Source of the DNA: Spirosoma sp.
Lineage (GTDB): Bacteria; Bacteroidota; Bacteroidia; Cytophagales; Spirosomataceae
Reading direction: 5' to 3'
Length of the DNA: 51,953 nt
Assembly: GCA_014377625.1 (NCBI GenBank)
Contig: JACMPG010000349.1
Location: forward strand, 1-51,953
Part shown: positions 1-8,789 of the stretch, one piece after another
Position numbering within the stretch: the stretch's first letter is position 1
Layout of the letters: every line of letters begins with the position of its first letter
Notes under the pieces: model-generated
The model's input: only the letters and a program-made list of their open reading frames with translations
What the model was told of the DNA's origin: nothing
Database searches by the model: none
Translations under genes and position numbers: made by a program

Positions 1-1
1 T

Positions 2-148
2 GATACGTTCGTGATTACGGCCTCCGAAACGCCAAAGCCTATTCCTGCCTGGGTTTGGGCTACCCTGATTGCCTTCTTTGGCTGGGCAGCTTATTACCTG
101 ATCACCTCATTCCTACCCCCCGAAACGGTTTTGGTCCCTGCCCCCTGA
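2..148 (+). CDS. C-terminal end of a small membrane protein (partial)
   Basis: The reading frame is open from the first bases of the window to a TGA at 146-148, so only the last 48 residues are seen. They contain one clear hydrophobic helix (about residues 16-38, starting PAWVWATLIAFFGWAAYYL) followed by a short proline-rich tail, so the C-terminus is membrane-anchored. The PxPxWVW lead-in and single helix resemble small subunits of respiratory complexes, but no family can be named from this fragment. The next gene is convergent and ends at 245. The 96 bases between them hold no clear terminator. Confidence 0.5.
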   Translation, partial: DTFVITASETPKPIPAWVWATLIAFFGWAAYYLITSFLPPETVLVPAP

Positions 149-244
149 TAAAGTTTGCCGACCCTATCCTTCTAATAGAGCTTTCCTACGTGGGTCAAAT
201 TTTAAAAAACTGAGAACCTGTTTTGGTGTTGGCCTATACTGGCA

Positions 245-1366
245 TTAGCAATGATTTCGCCAGAACGATTCTGACGAATAACGGGATTCACTCGCGTAGA
301 AATATGTCCGACTGCGCTGGTTGGCTGCAAATATCTCATCGATCTGTCGTTGATACGTTTCTAAGGTGGCTGTTGCCATTGATGGCGTGGTCAGACATTG
401 GACAATTGCTTCCGCACCATTGAGACCACTGTACAAGGAAAAGAAAATACCCTGCGATGAAAGTGGATCGTTGCTCAGGGCCGCATCGCCAACGCACAAC
501 AGCCCAGGCTCCGCCACCCGGAAGGGTCTGGACACACTGGCATCCACTGCCCGAATGCTGATGGGCTGCTGTTCATTTATTGGCTGGGGTAAGTCAAAAG
601 CGGTATTGAACCGACGCAGAAAATCGGTGGAATCGTTACGTAGGGTCGCTATCGTTACCGGTAAGCTTTGAAAGCAAATCACCCGGAAACCTGATGGCAG
701 TAGAGAGGTGTACCACCATCCATCGGGTACCGATTTAATCCGGGTGGTATGGTCAGGATCATTTGGGGCTGCGGCCACCCAGCAAGCCCCTGCCATCTGA
801 TTCCCTAACCGTTGCCGCCCCTTCTGAAGCCGACGGCTGATAAACGCCCGTCGTCCGGTTGCGTCAATCAACCATGCGGTTCGGATAAAGGCGGGAGTCT
901 GATGAACACTCGGTGCCAGTTGAATCAGATAGCCAGGGTTGTTACTATTGGTTGCCTGATCGGACGTAAAATCGGTAATTGAGGTTTGGCAGAAGGGCAC
1001 CCCTGCCAGCAGTGCGCGTTGACGCAGGGCGGCATCGAAGGCGACCCGGTCAATGTGCCAGCCACCGCCCTCCGGGTTAGTCAGCGCATCCTGATAGGTC
1101 CACTGTTCGCTACCCCAGGCCGACACATTGGCTACGCAGGCCCGATAGTGATTTTTAGGCAATAAATCATCAATACCATTGATACCCAGCGCATACAGCA
1201 AACGACGAATAGCCCCCGGCAGTGACTCGCCTACCTTCAGACCTTCCGTTCGTAAAGCATCGACCAAACAGACGCGCACACCCGCCCGCCTGAGCATGAT
1301 AGCTACAGCGGAACCAGCAGGCCCGGCTCCGGCCACAACTACATCATATTGGGGTACCGAAAACAT
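245..1366 (-). CDS. lodB: LodB-like FAD-dependent maturation oxidoreductase
   Basis: A flavoprotein of 373 residues. It opens with a Rossmann FAD motif (YDVVVAGAGPAGSAVAIML, residues 8-26) and has a second FAD-binding stretch near residue 290 (GDAALSNDPLSSQGIFF), the layout of the tryptophan-halogenase/geranylgeranyl-reductase superfamily. In the LodA/LodB systems of Marinomonas the LodB partner is needed to form the cysteine tryptophylquinone of LodA, and its length (about 370 residues) matches this protein. The ATG overlaps the TGA of the upstream lodA segment by one base (TGATG), which indicates translational coupling and supports the assignment. It has no signal peptide, so it should act on LodA in the cytoplasm. 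If the broken lodA is no longer functional, this gene has lost its substrate but still looks intact. Confidence 0.75.
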   Translation of the reverse strand: MFSVPQYDVVVAGAGPAGSAVAIMLRRAGVRVCLVDALRTEGLKVGESLPGAIRRLLYALGINGIDDLLPKNHYRACVANVSAWGSEQWTYQDALTNPEGGGWHIDRVAFDAALRQRALLAGVPFCQTSITDFTSDQATNSNNPGYLIQLAPSVHQTPAFIRTAWLIDATGRRAFISRRLQKGRQRLGNQMAGACWVAAAPNDPDHTTRIKSVPDGWWYTSLLPSGFRVICFQSLPVTIATLRNDSTDFLRRFNTAFDLPQPINEQQPISIRAVDASVSRPFRVAEPGLLCVGDAALSNDPLSSQGIFFSLYSGLNGAEAIVQCLTTPSMATATLETYQRQIDEIFAANQRSRTYFYASESRYSSESFWRNHC

Positions 1367-2175
1367 CAGTTACCCCGGCGTTTGATGGTATCGAACTCAT
1401 TCCGTTGCTCTTCGCTGACCCAGCCTGCTTCGGCCAGCCGCCTGTCGTACAGCCCCAACTGATTGAAGGCTTTGAGAAATATAGCATGGTCTTTTTGTAG
1501 TTCTGCTTCCTTAACCTGACTGAGGTTTTCAACGTAAAGGTGTTCGGGTAGCCAGTCGAGGTCAGTGGGGCGGGGTTTCGCTTCCAGTATACCCATTTCG
1601 CTGAAATAAGAAATCATGTACATCATCTGGTCGGGGGCGGGCAATTGCGCGGGTAACTGCCGCAACCACGAGGGCCGGGTCTGAAAGGCCGCCATACGGA
1701 TAGTCATTGGCTGTGCGGTGTCACAAAGGGTCTGATAATCTATTTCTGTCAGTACCTGATTAGGAACACGGGCGGGCCAGAACGTAGGTAGGTAGGGATC
1801 ATATTCAAACGCATAACCGGAGCGACAATAGGCCGTATCACCCTGCCAGGGCAGAGCCATCCACCGAGTCAGGCCACCCGGACTTTGCCCGTAGAGCGGG
1901 CCATTGATAGCCTTAACGGCATCAGCATCGAGGGTAACACCGTAGGCCGGGTCCGTAATACCTTCTTCGCATTGCCTGATACGGTACGGAGCACGGTACA
2001 TCGACGCATGACGCATAGGCCAGGTCAGTTCGGCCCCCGGATGGAAGGCATCAGCCAGGCAGAAGTGCATAGCCGCCCGGTCGAGCATATCGGGTTGCTG
2101 CTGCAAATCGACCTCCGCCAGCGTATGCGGGATTTTCCGGCCTGGCTCGTAGTCGTTGCTAAACAAACCGTTCAC
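1366..2175 (-). CDS. lodA: LodA-like quinoprotein oxidase, C-terminal segment downstream of a frameshift
   Basis: This segment continues the LodA homology of the gene upstream, in another frame. The frame can be read upstream past 2175, through a stretch ending YLQLPPVYDYILSNW, so the GTG at 2175 (read MNGLFSNDYEPG) is probably not a real start. It contains both landmarks expected for the cysteine tryptophylquinone cofactor: a Cys in HFCLADAFHPGAELTW and a Trp in WMALPWQGDTAYC. Such enzymes oxidise the amino group of lysine or glycine (LodA, GoxA) and release hydrogen peroxide; the substrate here cannot be told. The segment ends with a TGA overlapping the ATG of lodB. The frameshift may be a real inactivation, a recoding site or a sequencing error. 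Confidence 0.7.
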   Translation of the reverse strand: MNGLFSNDYEPGRKIPHTLAEVDLQQQPDMLDRAAMHFCLADAFHPGAELTWPMRHASMYRAPYRIRQCEEGITDPAYGVTLDADAVKAINGPLYGQSPGGLTRWMALPWQGDTAYCRSGYAFEYDPYLPTFWPARVPNQVLTEIDYQTLCDTAQPMTIRMAAFQTRPSWLRQLPAQLPAPDQMMYMISYFSEMGILEAKPRPTDLDWLPEHLYVENLSQVKEAELQKDHAIFLKAFNQLGLYDRRLAEAGWVSEEQRNEFDTIKRRGN

Positions 2176-2237
2176 CCAGTTCGAGAGAATGTAGTCATAA
2201 ACGGGCGGTAGTTGCAGGTACGTAGTGGGGGCCGCGG

Positions 2238-4448
2238 CTACCGATCGGGGTTGGTATAGCCGTAGGCATCCCCATAGTTCCAGGGCCAGGCGGCTACATC
2301 GGCAGTTTGGCTGTTGGTTGCCCGAAAACTGTTATAAATCGTTCGGCGCAGTTCTACGTACGGGTCTGGATATACGCTGGTATCGGCAGGAACGCAGGCC
2401 AGTTTCTCCAATAGTACCGGGTCGGCGAAATTCATGGGCCCTCCGGCTCCAAACAGGGCCAGATAGCCTTTATTCACCCACTGCATCTGGCTCAGGCGTT
2501 CCAGAATGGGGAGTATGTGTTCGGTGAAGGTAAGTTTTCGGGGTACTTCCAGCATACCGGCCTGCATATATACACTCCGTAACAGATCATCCATGGTGCG
2601 CCATCCAACGATGTCGGGGGCAAAATTAGGCGATGCCGACGTTACCCAGGCCGGGTCAGCCTCGAAATCGGCATCGCCAATGGTAACTTTGGCGTGTACG
2701 GGACCGTCGGCGATGTCGTCGTACCAGCCATCGGCATTATTAAAGCTATCGGGATTTTTGGGATTGTAAATGGGTCGGTTGGCAGGGCTGGCCGACATAC
2801 CAAAGCCAGGCAGCACCAGCAACCGCCCGGCGGCATCGGTTCGTAACTCGCCCAGTGTCACGGAAGTACCCTGAAAATTACCCGTCATCTCGTAGCTTGA
2901 ATCGGTCATTTTCACGCCCATGATCGTTTTTGGACCGGGATCGATGACCAACGCGGCCCGCTCAGCGGTACCTACGTCGGCATTGCGCAGCGGCACCGTC
3001 AGGCCTGCCGTTGCCGGAATATCCATTGCTGCGTTAAACTGATACCAGGCTGCTTTTTTGTTAGCTACGTGTACCGTCCACTGGATACTGCTGTTGGTCG
3101 TCTGGTTAATTTCGGCCACCACATTGCCAAAACGGTCGTAGCCATACACCCGGAACCGCGCAGCCTGCCGTTTGATGGCCCCACCCGCGTCGCGGGTTGT
3201 ACCGAAAGGAGTAGGCTTAGGGATCATGACCTCCGGCCCGATGTAATAGTCTTGCGGGCTGTTACCTACCCGTGCCACGCCGATGCCCGGATGAATTCGC
3301 ACGTGGGTGATCCGCTGGATTTGCTCGTCGGTCAGAGGGTGTATATCGGGCTGTTCAGCTGTTTTTTTCTGGTGCGGAAAGGGGCATACCGGATTTTTGA
3401 CGGTTGGCTCTCCGGCCACGCTGGGCTCGGTTACGGGTTGCTCATTTTTTGCCCGGCGATAATCGGCACTGGTCTGATACACACTCACGCGGGCTGCTGC
3501 CACACTACCCACCGGCTGGTTGGCAAGGGGCACCCGGCCGATGTTGAACGCCAGCCAGTCGCCGTACATTTCCTGTTCTGGCATGGCAATCTGTTGCCGG
3601 GGCAGTGAGAGCGTAGCCACTTTTACGGGCTTAGCCAGTTTCTCGTCCCAGATAATGGTGGCTCGGTCTACCGGAAAATGCTCCTCAATGTAAGTCTCTC
3701 CGAGGGAGGGGTCGTCGGGTCGTCGCTGAATGAATAGCGTGGCCGGACCAGCGGCCATTCGTCCGACCAGATCCTTACCCAGAAAGAGTGGGTCGTTAAT
3801 GTCTACTTCATCGGCAAAGGTAGAGGTGCCGGGACGCAGGATGTACTTACAGAAGCCCGTTTCGCCTAATTGAAACGGCACTACGCTCCAGAGCTGGGTC
3901 TCAAAAACGGAGCGAATTGGCTTGGCCATATTGTTGAGCAGTTCATTAGTTTTGGGTGCGTTCTGCTGTATCCAGTCGTCACCCCAGCCTTCCAGACTCG
4001 CCTTTGTGAAATTGCACATGTCGCGGGCTGTATCCACAAAAAAGTAGGGTACGTTCTGGAGGAGAAAATCGGCGGTGTTAGCCCCGTCGTCACTAATGAA
4101 TTTAGTCCCCGGCACATCGAACACCTTAATTCCTATCCCGATCGTGCTCATCCAGTCGGGTCTTCCATCAGCCAGATCCGACGAGTAGCGCACATAGACC
4201 GGGTGCGTGCCAGCCGTAGCAAACATTCCCTGTTTGTAAACTTTAGGAATGTCTTCGAGTATGGTAAAATTGCCTTTGATGATACCGTGCGTACGCAGAA
4301 ATACGGGTCTTCGGGCTGGGCATTGCCCCTGTTCTTCCACCCGCTTTTTCTGCACGAGATCGCAGAACATATGACGCAGACAGTCAATAGGATTCTCACA
4401 GGTGCAAGTATTGTTCAGATGTAGGTTTTCCTGAATAATGCTTTTCAT
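2238..4448 (-). CDS. lodA: Catalase-like domain fused to the N-terminal part of LodA-like quinoprotein oxidase
   Basis: The first ~360 residues are catalase-like: RPVFLRTHGIIKGNFTI matches the region around the distal-haem His of catalases, and RYSSDLADGRPDWMSTIGIG follows as in catalase-related proteins. After a linker rich in Pro, Glu and Lys, the segment HVRIHPGIGVARVGNSPQDY is the typical beginning of LodA/GoxA proteins, and the homology runs to a TAG at 2238-2240. The rest of LodA lies in the -1 frame and ends at 1366, so the original protein had about 1027 residues. I chose the ATG at 4448 (MKSIIQENLHLN) over one 78 bases upstream, whose extra residues look non-coding. LodA enzymes make hydrogen peroxide, so a catalase module on the same chain would consume the product; this is inference. 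There is no obvious signal peptide. Confidence 0.72.
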   Translation of the reverse strand: MKSIIQENLHLNNTCTCENPIDCLRHMFCDLVQKKRVEEQGQCPARRPVFLRTHGIIKGNFTILEDIPKVYKQGMFATAGTHPVYVRYSSDLADGRPDWMSTIGIGIKVFDVPGTKFISDDGANTADFLLQNVPYFFVDTARDMCNFTKASLEGWGDDWIQQNAPKTNELLNNMAKPIRSVFETQLWSVVPFQLGETGFCKYILRPGTSTFADEVDINDPLFLGKDLVGRMAAGPATLFIQRRPDDPSLGETYIEEHFPVDRATIIWDEKLAKPVKVATLSLPRQQIAMPEQEMYGDWLAFNIGRVPLANQPVGSVAAARVSVYQTSADYRRAKNEQPVTEPSVAGEPTVKNPVCPFPHQKKTAEQPDIHPLTDEQIQRITHVRIHPGIGVARVGNSPQDYYIGPEVMIPKPTPFGTTRDAGGAIKRQAARFRVYGYDRFGNVVAEINQTTNSSIQWTVHVANKKAAWYQFNAAMDIPATAGLTVPLRNADVGTAERAALVIDPGPKTIMGVKMTDSSYEMTGNFQGTSVTLGELRTDAAGRLLVLPGFGMSASPANRPIYNPKNPDSFNNADGWYDDIADGPVHAKVTIGDADFEADPAWVTSASPNFAPDIVGWRTMDDLLRSVYMQAGMLEVPRKLTFTEHILPILERLSQMQWVNKGYLALFGAGGPMNFADPVLLEKLACVPADTSVYPDPYVELRRTIYNSFRATNSQTADVAAWPWNYGDAYGYTNPDR

Positions 4449-5387
4449 AGGAATAGAAAAAGAGGAGGTGATCGATCTGGGAAAGGTAAATGGGCTTCGC
4501 CCCCCATTGTGCTGAGGTCGCCCCATTCCAGGTCTGTCAGGACGGACTGATACAAGGACCCTGCTCCCACATTAATGTAAAGGAGACCGATGTATTACCT
4601 GAAACCGGGAGTTAATCGGGGGTCGCAATGCCATGTTGCGTTTGAACTTTAATCGTTAGCCAACAAACGATTAAATGTGGCAGCATCGTGGTCAGAGCAG
4701 CTCTACGGTAGAGCGACTATTAGTCACGTAAAACAGTTATACCCGGTAATTGACACCTGCATTAATGACAAAAGAATCATTAATAGCGTAAAGATTGAAT
4801 AGGTGGCCCTGTCACAAAAGGGCGGTAGCTCGTCGAAGCGGGTGGTCAATTCACCGGATCTGGCATGAAAATGATTGCATAATACATAGAGGAAGGTGTT
4901 TGATTAGAGAAAATTAGCTTAAACTCTTCATCAGCAGGTAGACTATCACAAATTTAGTCGTTCACTCGAGATGACATAATATTGACCTTTTGGATTTACT
5001 AAGCGGTATAGTTGATAACTAAAGAAGGAGCTATAATTTAAGTAAATACGCAAATAGATATTTATACAAATACATAAGTATCTATTAATTTGGTAGAAAC
5101 CAAGGGAGTTCACCGTCAGAACGTAAATCTTTGAATACCAATAAGTTGACCTCTAATTAGTACTCTACATGATGAAACATTATCGTGGAGTGTTGGCAAC
5201 TATCCAAAACAGCCCCGTAAAAAGGTGAATCCTGCGAGACGAGGTTAAATAATACCCTATAACTAATTGATTTTAAGCTTATTAAGTATTCCGTATGGAG
5301 AATTTAACCCAAATATGTTAACTACTTCTAACGAAATACGACGGCGGGCGGGTAATTTCCAGCCAGAGAAATTACCCGCTCCCAACC
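4449..5387. other. Long AT-rich intergenic region between catalase-lodA and the GMC oxidoreductase
   Basis: About 940 bases without a convincing gene. It should hold the promoter of the minus-strand catalase-lodA/lodB operon at its left end and the 3' end of the GMC gene at its right end. The one clear structure is a 10-base inverted repeat at 4648-4675. A weaker one at about 4699-4713 pairs GCTCTA with TAGAGC. The stretch 4900-5340 is markedly AT-rich, and I see nothing else in it. Confidence 0.6.
4648..4675. promoter_or_regulatory. Palindrome upstream of catalase-lodA (possible operator)
   Basis: TTTAATCGTT at 4648-4657 and AACGATTAAA at 4666-4675 are perfect reverse complements with an 8-base spacer. 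The site lies about 200 bases upstream of the chosen catalase-lodA start and is not followed by a T-run, so a protein-binding site is more likely than a terminator. No regulator gene is adjacent, and the role is a guess. Confidence 0.3.
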
Positions 5388-6962
5388 CTACGCCAGTTCC
5401 TGCAAAATCATGTCAGCGCATTTTTCGCCAATAACCATCGTCGGGATGTTGCTGTTGCCGTTGATAATAATGGGCATAATAGAAGCATCAGCCACGCGTA
5501 GCCCGGCCACTCCTCGAACTTTGAGCGACGAATCGACTACGGCCATCTCGTCGTTGCCCATTTTGCAGGTTCCTACGGGATGGTAAATGGTCATGGTGTA
5601 ATCGCGAATGAAGTTTTCGAGGGCTTCGGGCGTTCTTACCTCAGGACCAGGCAGGTACTGGTCGCCCCGGAAGGGCGCAAAAGCATCCTGTTTAGCAATC
5701 CCAAAAGCGGCTTCGACACTTTTCTTCATAATTTCCATGTCGTCTGGGTCGCCGTAATAATTCGGATCGACGAGGGCTTTATCGAGCGGATTAGCCGAGG
5801 CCAGGGTTACGCTACCAACGCTTTTAGGCCGCACGACACCCGGCAACAACGTATAGCCATGACCATCGGGGTTACCCGCACCGTGGTGGATAAACCAGCC
5901 TGGCCCAAAATGAAACTGAATTTCGGGTGAACCGTCGATGCCGAGGTCGATAAAGCCGCCCGCTTCGCCGATATTCGACGTCAGCATCCCCATTTGCTCG
6001 TTTTGGAACCGGGCACCCTGCTCTGGGCTGGTGGCATCAGTGAGTGAAACCGGCTGGGTACAGTGGTAGGCAATGGGCACAAAAATATGGTCCTGTAGAT
6101 TCTGGCCCACGCCCGGCAAATCGACTTTTACCGGAATGCCGTGCTGCTGCAACTGCGCGGCCGCACCAATGCCCGACAGCATCAGCACCTGGGGCGAATT
6201 GATAGAGCCACCACTGAGAATCACCTCCCGGCTGGCCCGCACCTGATGCGTTTCGCCGTCTTTGAGGTAGGCCACCCCCACGCACCGCTCATTTTCGATG
6301 AGCAACTCCGTCACGTGGGCCTGTGTAATGGCCGTGAGGTTGTCACGTTGCAGCGCGGGGTGCAGGTAGCCCACAGCTGCACTGCAACGCATGCCGTTTT
6401 TCTGCGTCACCTGATACAGCCCGAAACCCGTCTGATCGCCATCGTTGAAGTCGTCGTTGTGGGCATACCCGGCCTGCGTGGCGGCTTCGACAAAAGCGTT
6501 GCTCAGGGGGTTGGGATCGCGCAGATTAGCCGTATTGATGGGACCACCGACGCCGTGATGCTCGCTTTCGCCCCGCTCCTGATGCTGTAACTTGCGAAAG
6601 TAGGGCAGTAACTCGCGGTACGACCAACCCTTGTTGCCCATCTCGGCCCAGCGGTTGTAGTCGTTGGGATTACCGCGCATGAAAATCATGGCATTGATCG
6701 AACTGGAACCACCCAGCACCTTGCCGCGTGGGTTAAATTCTTGCCGACCGTTCAGGCCGGGCTGCGGCACGGTCATGTAGTCCCAATCGAATGGCGTTTT
6801 GAACAGGTGGGGGAAAGCCGCCGGAATGTGGATTTCCTGCTGTGAATCGGGACCACCAGCTTCCAGAATCAACACGTTGAGATCAGGGCGTTCGCTGAGT
6901 CGGGCGGCTACGGCACAGCCTGCCGCACCAGCCCCGATAATGATGTAATCGTAGTCGGTCAT
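5388..6962 (-). CDS. GMC-family FAD oxidoreductase (choline/alcohol dehydrogenase type)
   Basis: A 524-residue protein of the glucose-methanol-choline family. The FAD-binding motif is at the N-terminus (DYIIIGAGAAGCAVAARL, residues 4-21). The first GMC signature follows near residue 80 (GKVLGGSSSINAMIFMRG), the second near residue 250 (GGSINSPQVLMLSGIG), and the C-terminal catalytic His and Asn lie in MTIYHPVGTCKMG and IINGNSNIPTM. It is closest in pattern to BetA-like choline and alkanol dehydrogenases, but members act on many alcohols and sugars, so the substrate is open. I chose the ATG at 6962, immediately before the FAD motif; an upstream TTG at 7022 would add 20 unlikely residues. It appears monocistronic and has no signal peptide. 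Confidence 0.88.
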   Translation of the reverse strand: MTDYDYIIIGAGAAGCAVAARLSERPDLNVLILEAGGPDSQQEIHIPAAFPHLFKTPFDWDYMTVPQPGLNGRQEFNPRGKVLGGSSSINAMIFMRGNPNDYNRWAEMGNKGWSYRELLPYFRKLQHQERGESEHHGVGGPINTANLRDPNPLSNAFVEAATQAGYAHNDDFNDGDQTGFGLYQVTQKNGMRCSAAVGYLHPALQRDNLTAITQAHVTELLIENERCVGVAYLKDGETHQVRASREVILSGGSINSPQVLMLSGIGAAAQLQQHGIPVKVDLPGVGQNLQDHIFVPIAYHCTQPVSLTDATSPEQGARFQNEQMGMLTSNIGEAGGFIDLGIDGSPEIQFHFGPGWFIHHGAGNPDGHGYTLLPGVVRPKSVGSVTLASANPLDKALVDPNYYGDPDDMEIMKKSVEAAFGIAKQDAFAPFRGDQYLPGPEVRTPEALENFIRDYTMTIYHPVGTCKMGNDEMAVVDSSLKVRGVAGLRVADASIMPIIINGNSNIPTMVIGEKCADMILQELA

Positions 6963-7258
6963 TACGTTTTGCTTTGCTACGGGTTGGAAAATTGATTCAG
7001 TTTGATCGGGTAAGAAGGTCAAATTTATTGACTTATTCAGACAATATTTTGATCTATTCTATTAAAATTAATCTAATAATCGTTTGTCAGATAGTATTAG
7101 GGTAGCTAACCCAGAACCGCTTTTTTCGCCACGTAACAGGCCTTAAGTTCTATTTTTCAGTTATTTACCCAGAATTTTTCGCTTTTAAGGACCGTTTACA
7201 GCAGTTAATAATTTTTGCCGTTTAGGTACGATGCTTATACCGAATCATACATAAATCG

Positions 7259-8488
7259 TCAATCCGGCATTTGCTGGAAGTAGGTCTTCCGCGTTTTCTT
7301 CTTGGTATAAAACTGCGTGGTTTCCATCGTTTCGTGGCGTAGGTGTTGTTGCACGTGCTCCAGGCTAATACCCGCTTCGAGCAACAACTGGCCAACCGTA
7401 TGCCGCAGGCTGTGTGCCGACATACCAGCCCGCTTCATTCCGTGTTTTTTAAGCTGTTTATCAACGATGTAGCGAATCTGATGCGTCTTCAAGTCATCGA
7501 ACACGTACTCACTTCGCTGGCCGTGCGAAATAGGCCAACGAGCCGTTTCCTTCAGGTACGTTTGTAGCAACTCCCGGCAAGCAGCGAAGAATTTGATGGG
7601 TTTTTTGGTGCTTTTCCCCTTTCCTAATACGTGTAGCTGTTGACGGTCGAAATCTAAATCGCCCAGTTTCAGCCGCGTCACCTCAACGGTTCGTAAACCT
7701 TCCAGACCCAGTAGTGCCAGTACGGCCCGGTCACGGGACGTTTCAACCGCTCCCAGTAATTGCTCCCGCTCGCCGGCTTCCAGGCTGTCTTTATAAAAGG
7801 TACGCTCAATAGATAAACCACGTACATCGGCAATGTCGCGCAGGGCGTTGAGCTGGTCTTCCCGTAACGTCAGGTCGTCGCGCCTGCGGATGCACCACGT
7901 CGCCAGTTGTTTAACCGCCGACAGGTACAGATTGATGGTAAAAGCAGAATACTGGTTGTCTTTCAAATGCTGAACGAAATCGCCAACGGTCAACCCACTC
8001 AATGAAGCCGACCGATTCTGTATCGACTCCCCAGACTGCTGTTGGTTGTTAACGTACAGGAAAAACGCGTTCAGTGCCTTGGTGTACGTTTCTTTTGAGC
8101 GGTCGCCACGCAGGTTTTGCGCTTCGCGGATGAAGCGCAGTATCAGTTCATTGGCTGCGGGTGGTATTTTGGTTGAGATAGGGTCCAGTATGACGACGGG
8201 CTGGCCAATAATCTGGTAGAACAGCAGAAACTTTCGGATGGGGGAAACTCGGTTTGGTGGTAAATCGGCGGTGTAGCGGTTGAAGCTCAACCTGTCGATG
8301 CCGAAACCTTCTTTTAAACAATAAAGTACGTACGTCCGGGCGTGTCGGGGGTAGTTGCTGGACCTGGGTAGGTCAGTCGCAAAGTAGCGGATAACCTGAC
8401 TGACCGTGTAGCGCGTGGTTGACTTACCAATCGCCTGATTGGCGTCAGCCGTGTCGGGACGTTGAAGGATAATTGATGAGTCGCTCAT
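7259..8488 (-). CDS. Tyrosine recombinase/integrase
   Basis: A 409-residue site-specific recombinase of the phage-integrase family. The C-terminal catalytic domain has the full set: Arg266 in GLEGLRTVEVTRL, His359 and Arg362 in SAHSLRHTVGQLL, His385 in HLRHETMETTQ, and the nucleophile Tyr394 in QFYTKKK. The middle part (about residues 115-215) fits a SAM-like core-binding domain. About 110 further residues precede it, which makes the protein longer than XerC/XerD (about 300). The start is the ATG at 8488; an upstream TTG at 8518 is less likely. It stands alone: no excisionase, phage or conjugation genes are nearby. Its upstream region carries an unusually good inverted repeat (8527-8570) that could be its binding or recombination site. 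Confidence 0.88.
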   Translation of the reverse strand: MSDSSIILQRPDTADANQAIGKSTTRYTVSQVIRYFATDLPRSSNYPRHARTYVLYCLKEGFGIDRLSFNRYTADLPPNRVSPIRKFLLFYQIIGQPVVILDPISTKIPPAANELILRFIREAQNLRGDRSKETYTKALNAFFLYVNNQQQSGESIQNRSASLSGLTVGDFVQHLKDNQYSAFTINLYLSAVKQLATWCIRRRDDLTLREDQLNALRDIADVRGLSIERTFYKDSLEAGEREQLLGAVETSRDRAVLALLGLEGLRTVEVTRLKLGDLDFDRQQLHVLGKGKSTKKPIKFFAACRELLQTYLKETARWPISHGQRSEYVFDDLKTHQIRYIVDKQLKKHGMKRAGMSAHSLRHTVGQLLLEAGISLEHVQQHLRHETMETTQFYTKKKTRKTYFQQMPD

Positions 8489-8789
8489 TTTTTCGGGATG
8501 TGTTGTATAAAGACACAAAATTCATCATTTTCACCGTCTCGCAAATCATAATTTACGAGACGGTGAAAATTTCTTTTGTCCTCAGACTTTACCGTTCAGA
8601 AATCTATTACTGGTTGATTTGTAATTATACTGCCGTTCCTATACTCGTTTCCGGTTGGGTTCAAAAGAGAAATGCCGACATTCACCTGTGAGAGGTAAGC
8701 ACAATCAAAGTTCGCCCTGAGAGAAATCAGGCCAATCCGGCGGGATAAATGTCAACTTTGAGAACGTGTGTGTTTAACCGCTATGTCCC
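8489..8789. other. Divergent intergenic region between recombinase and dehydrogenase
   Basis: About 300 bases between divergent genes, expected to hold both promoters. It contains the long palindrome at 8527-8570 and a looser inverted pair, TCAAAGTT at 8705-8712 with AACTTTGA at 8754-8761, just upstream of the dehydrogenase. No protein-coding gene is convincing. Confidence 0.5.
8527..8570. repeat. Near-perfect 20-bp-arm palindrome upstream of the recombinase gene
   Basis: The outer arms, ATTTTCACCGTCTCG at 8527-8541 and its exact reverse complement at 8556-8570, are 15 bases each. Inside them AAAT (8543-8546) pairs with ATTT (8551-8554), leaving one C/A mismatch and a 4-base centre. The site starts 38 bases upstream of the recombinase ATG. 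It could be an autoregulatory operator, a recombination core site or a strong hairpin. Confidence 0.6.

Noticed and set aside
4900-5340. Possible small gene or replication origin in the AT-rich stretch
   Set aside because: No frame of useful length, no repeated DnaA-box-like or iteron pattern, and no neighbouring replication genes.
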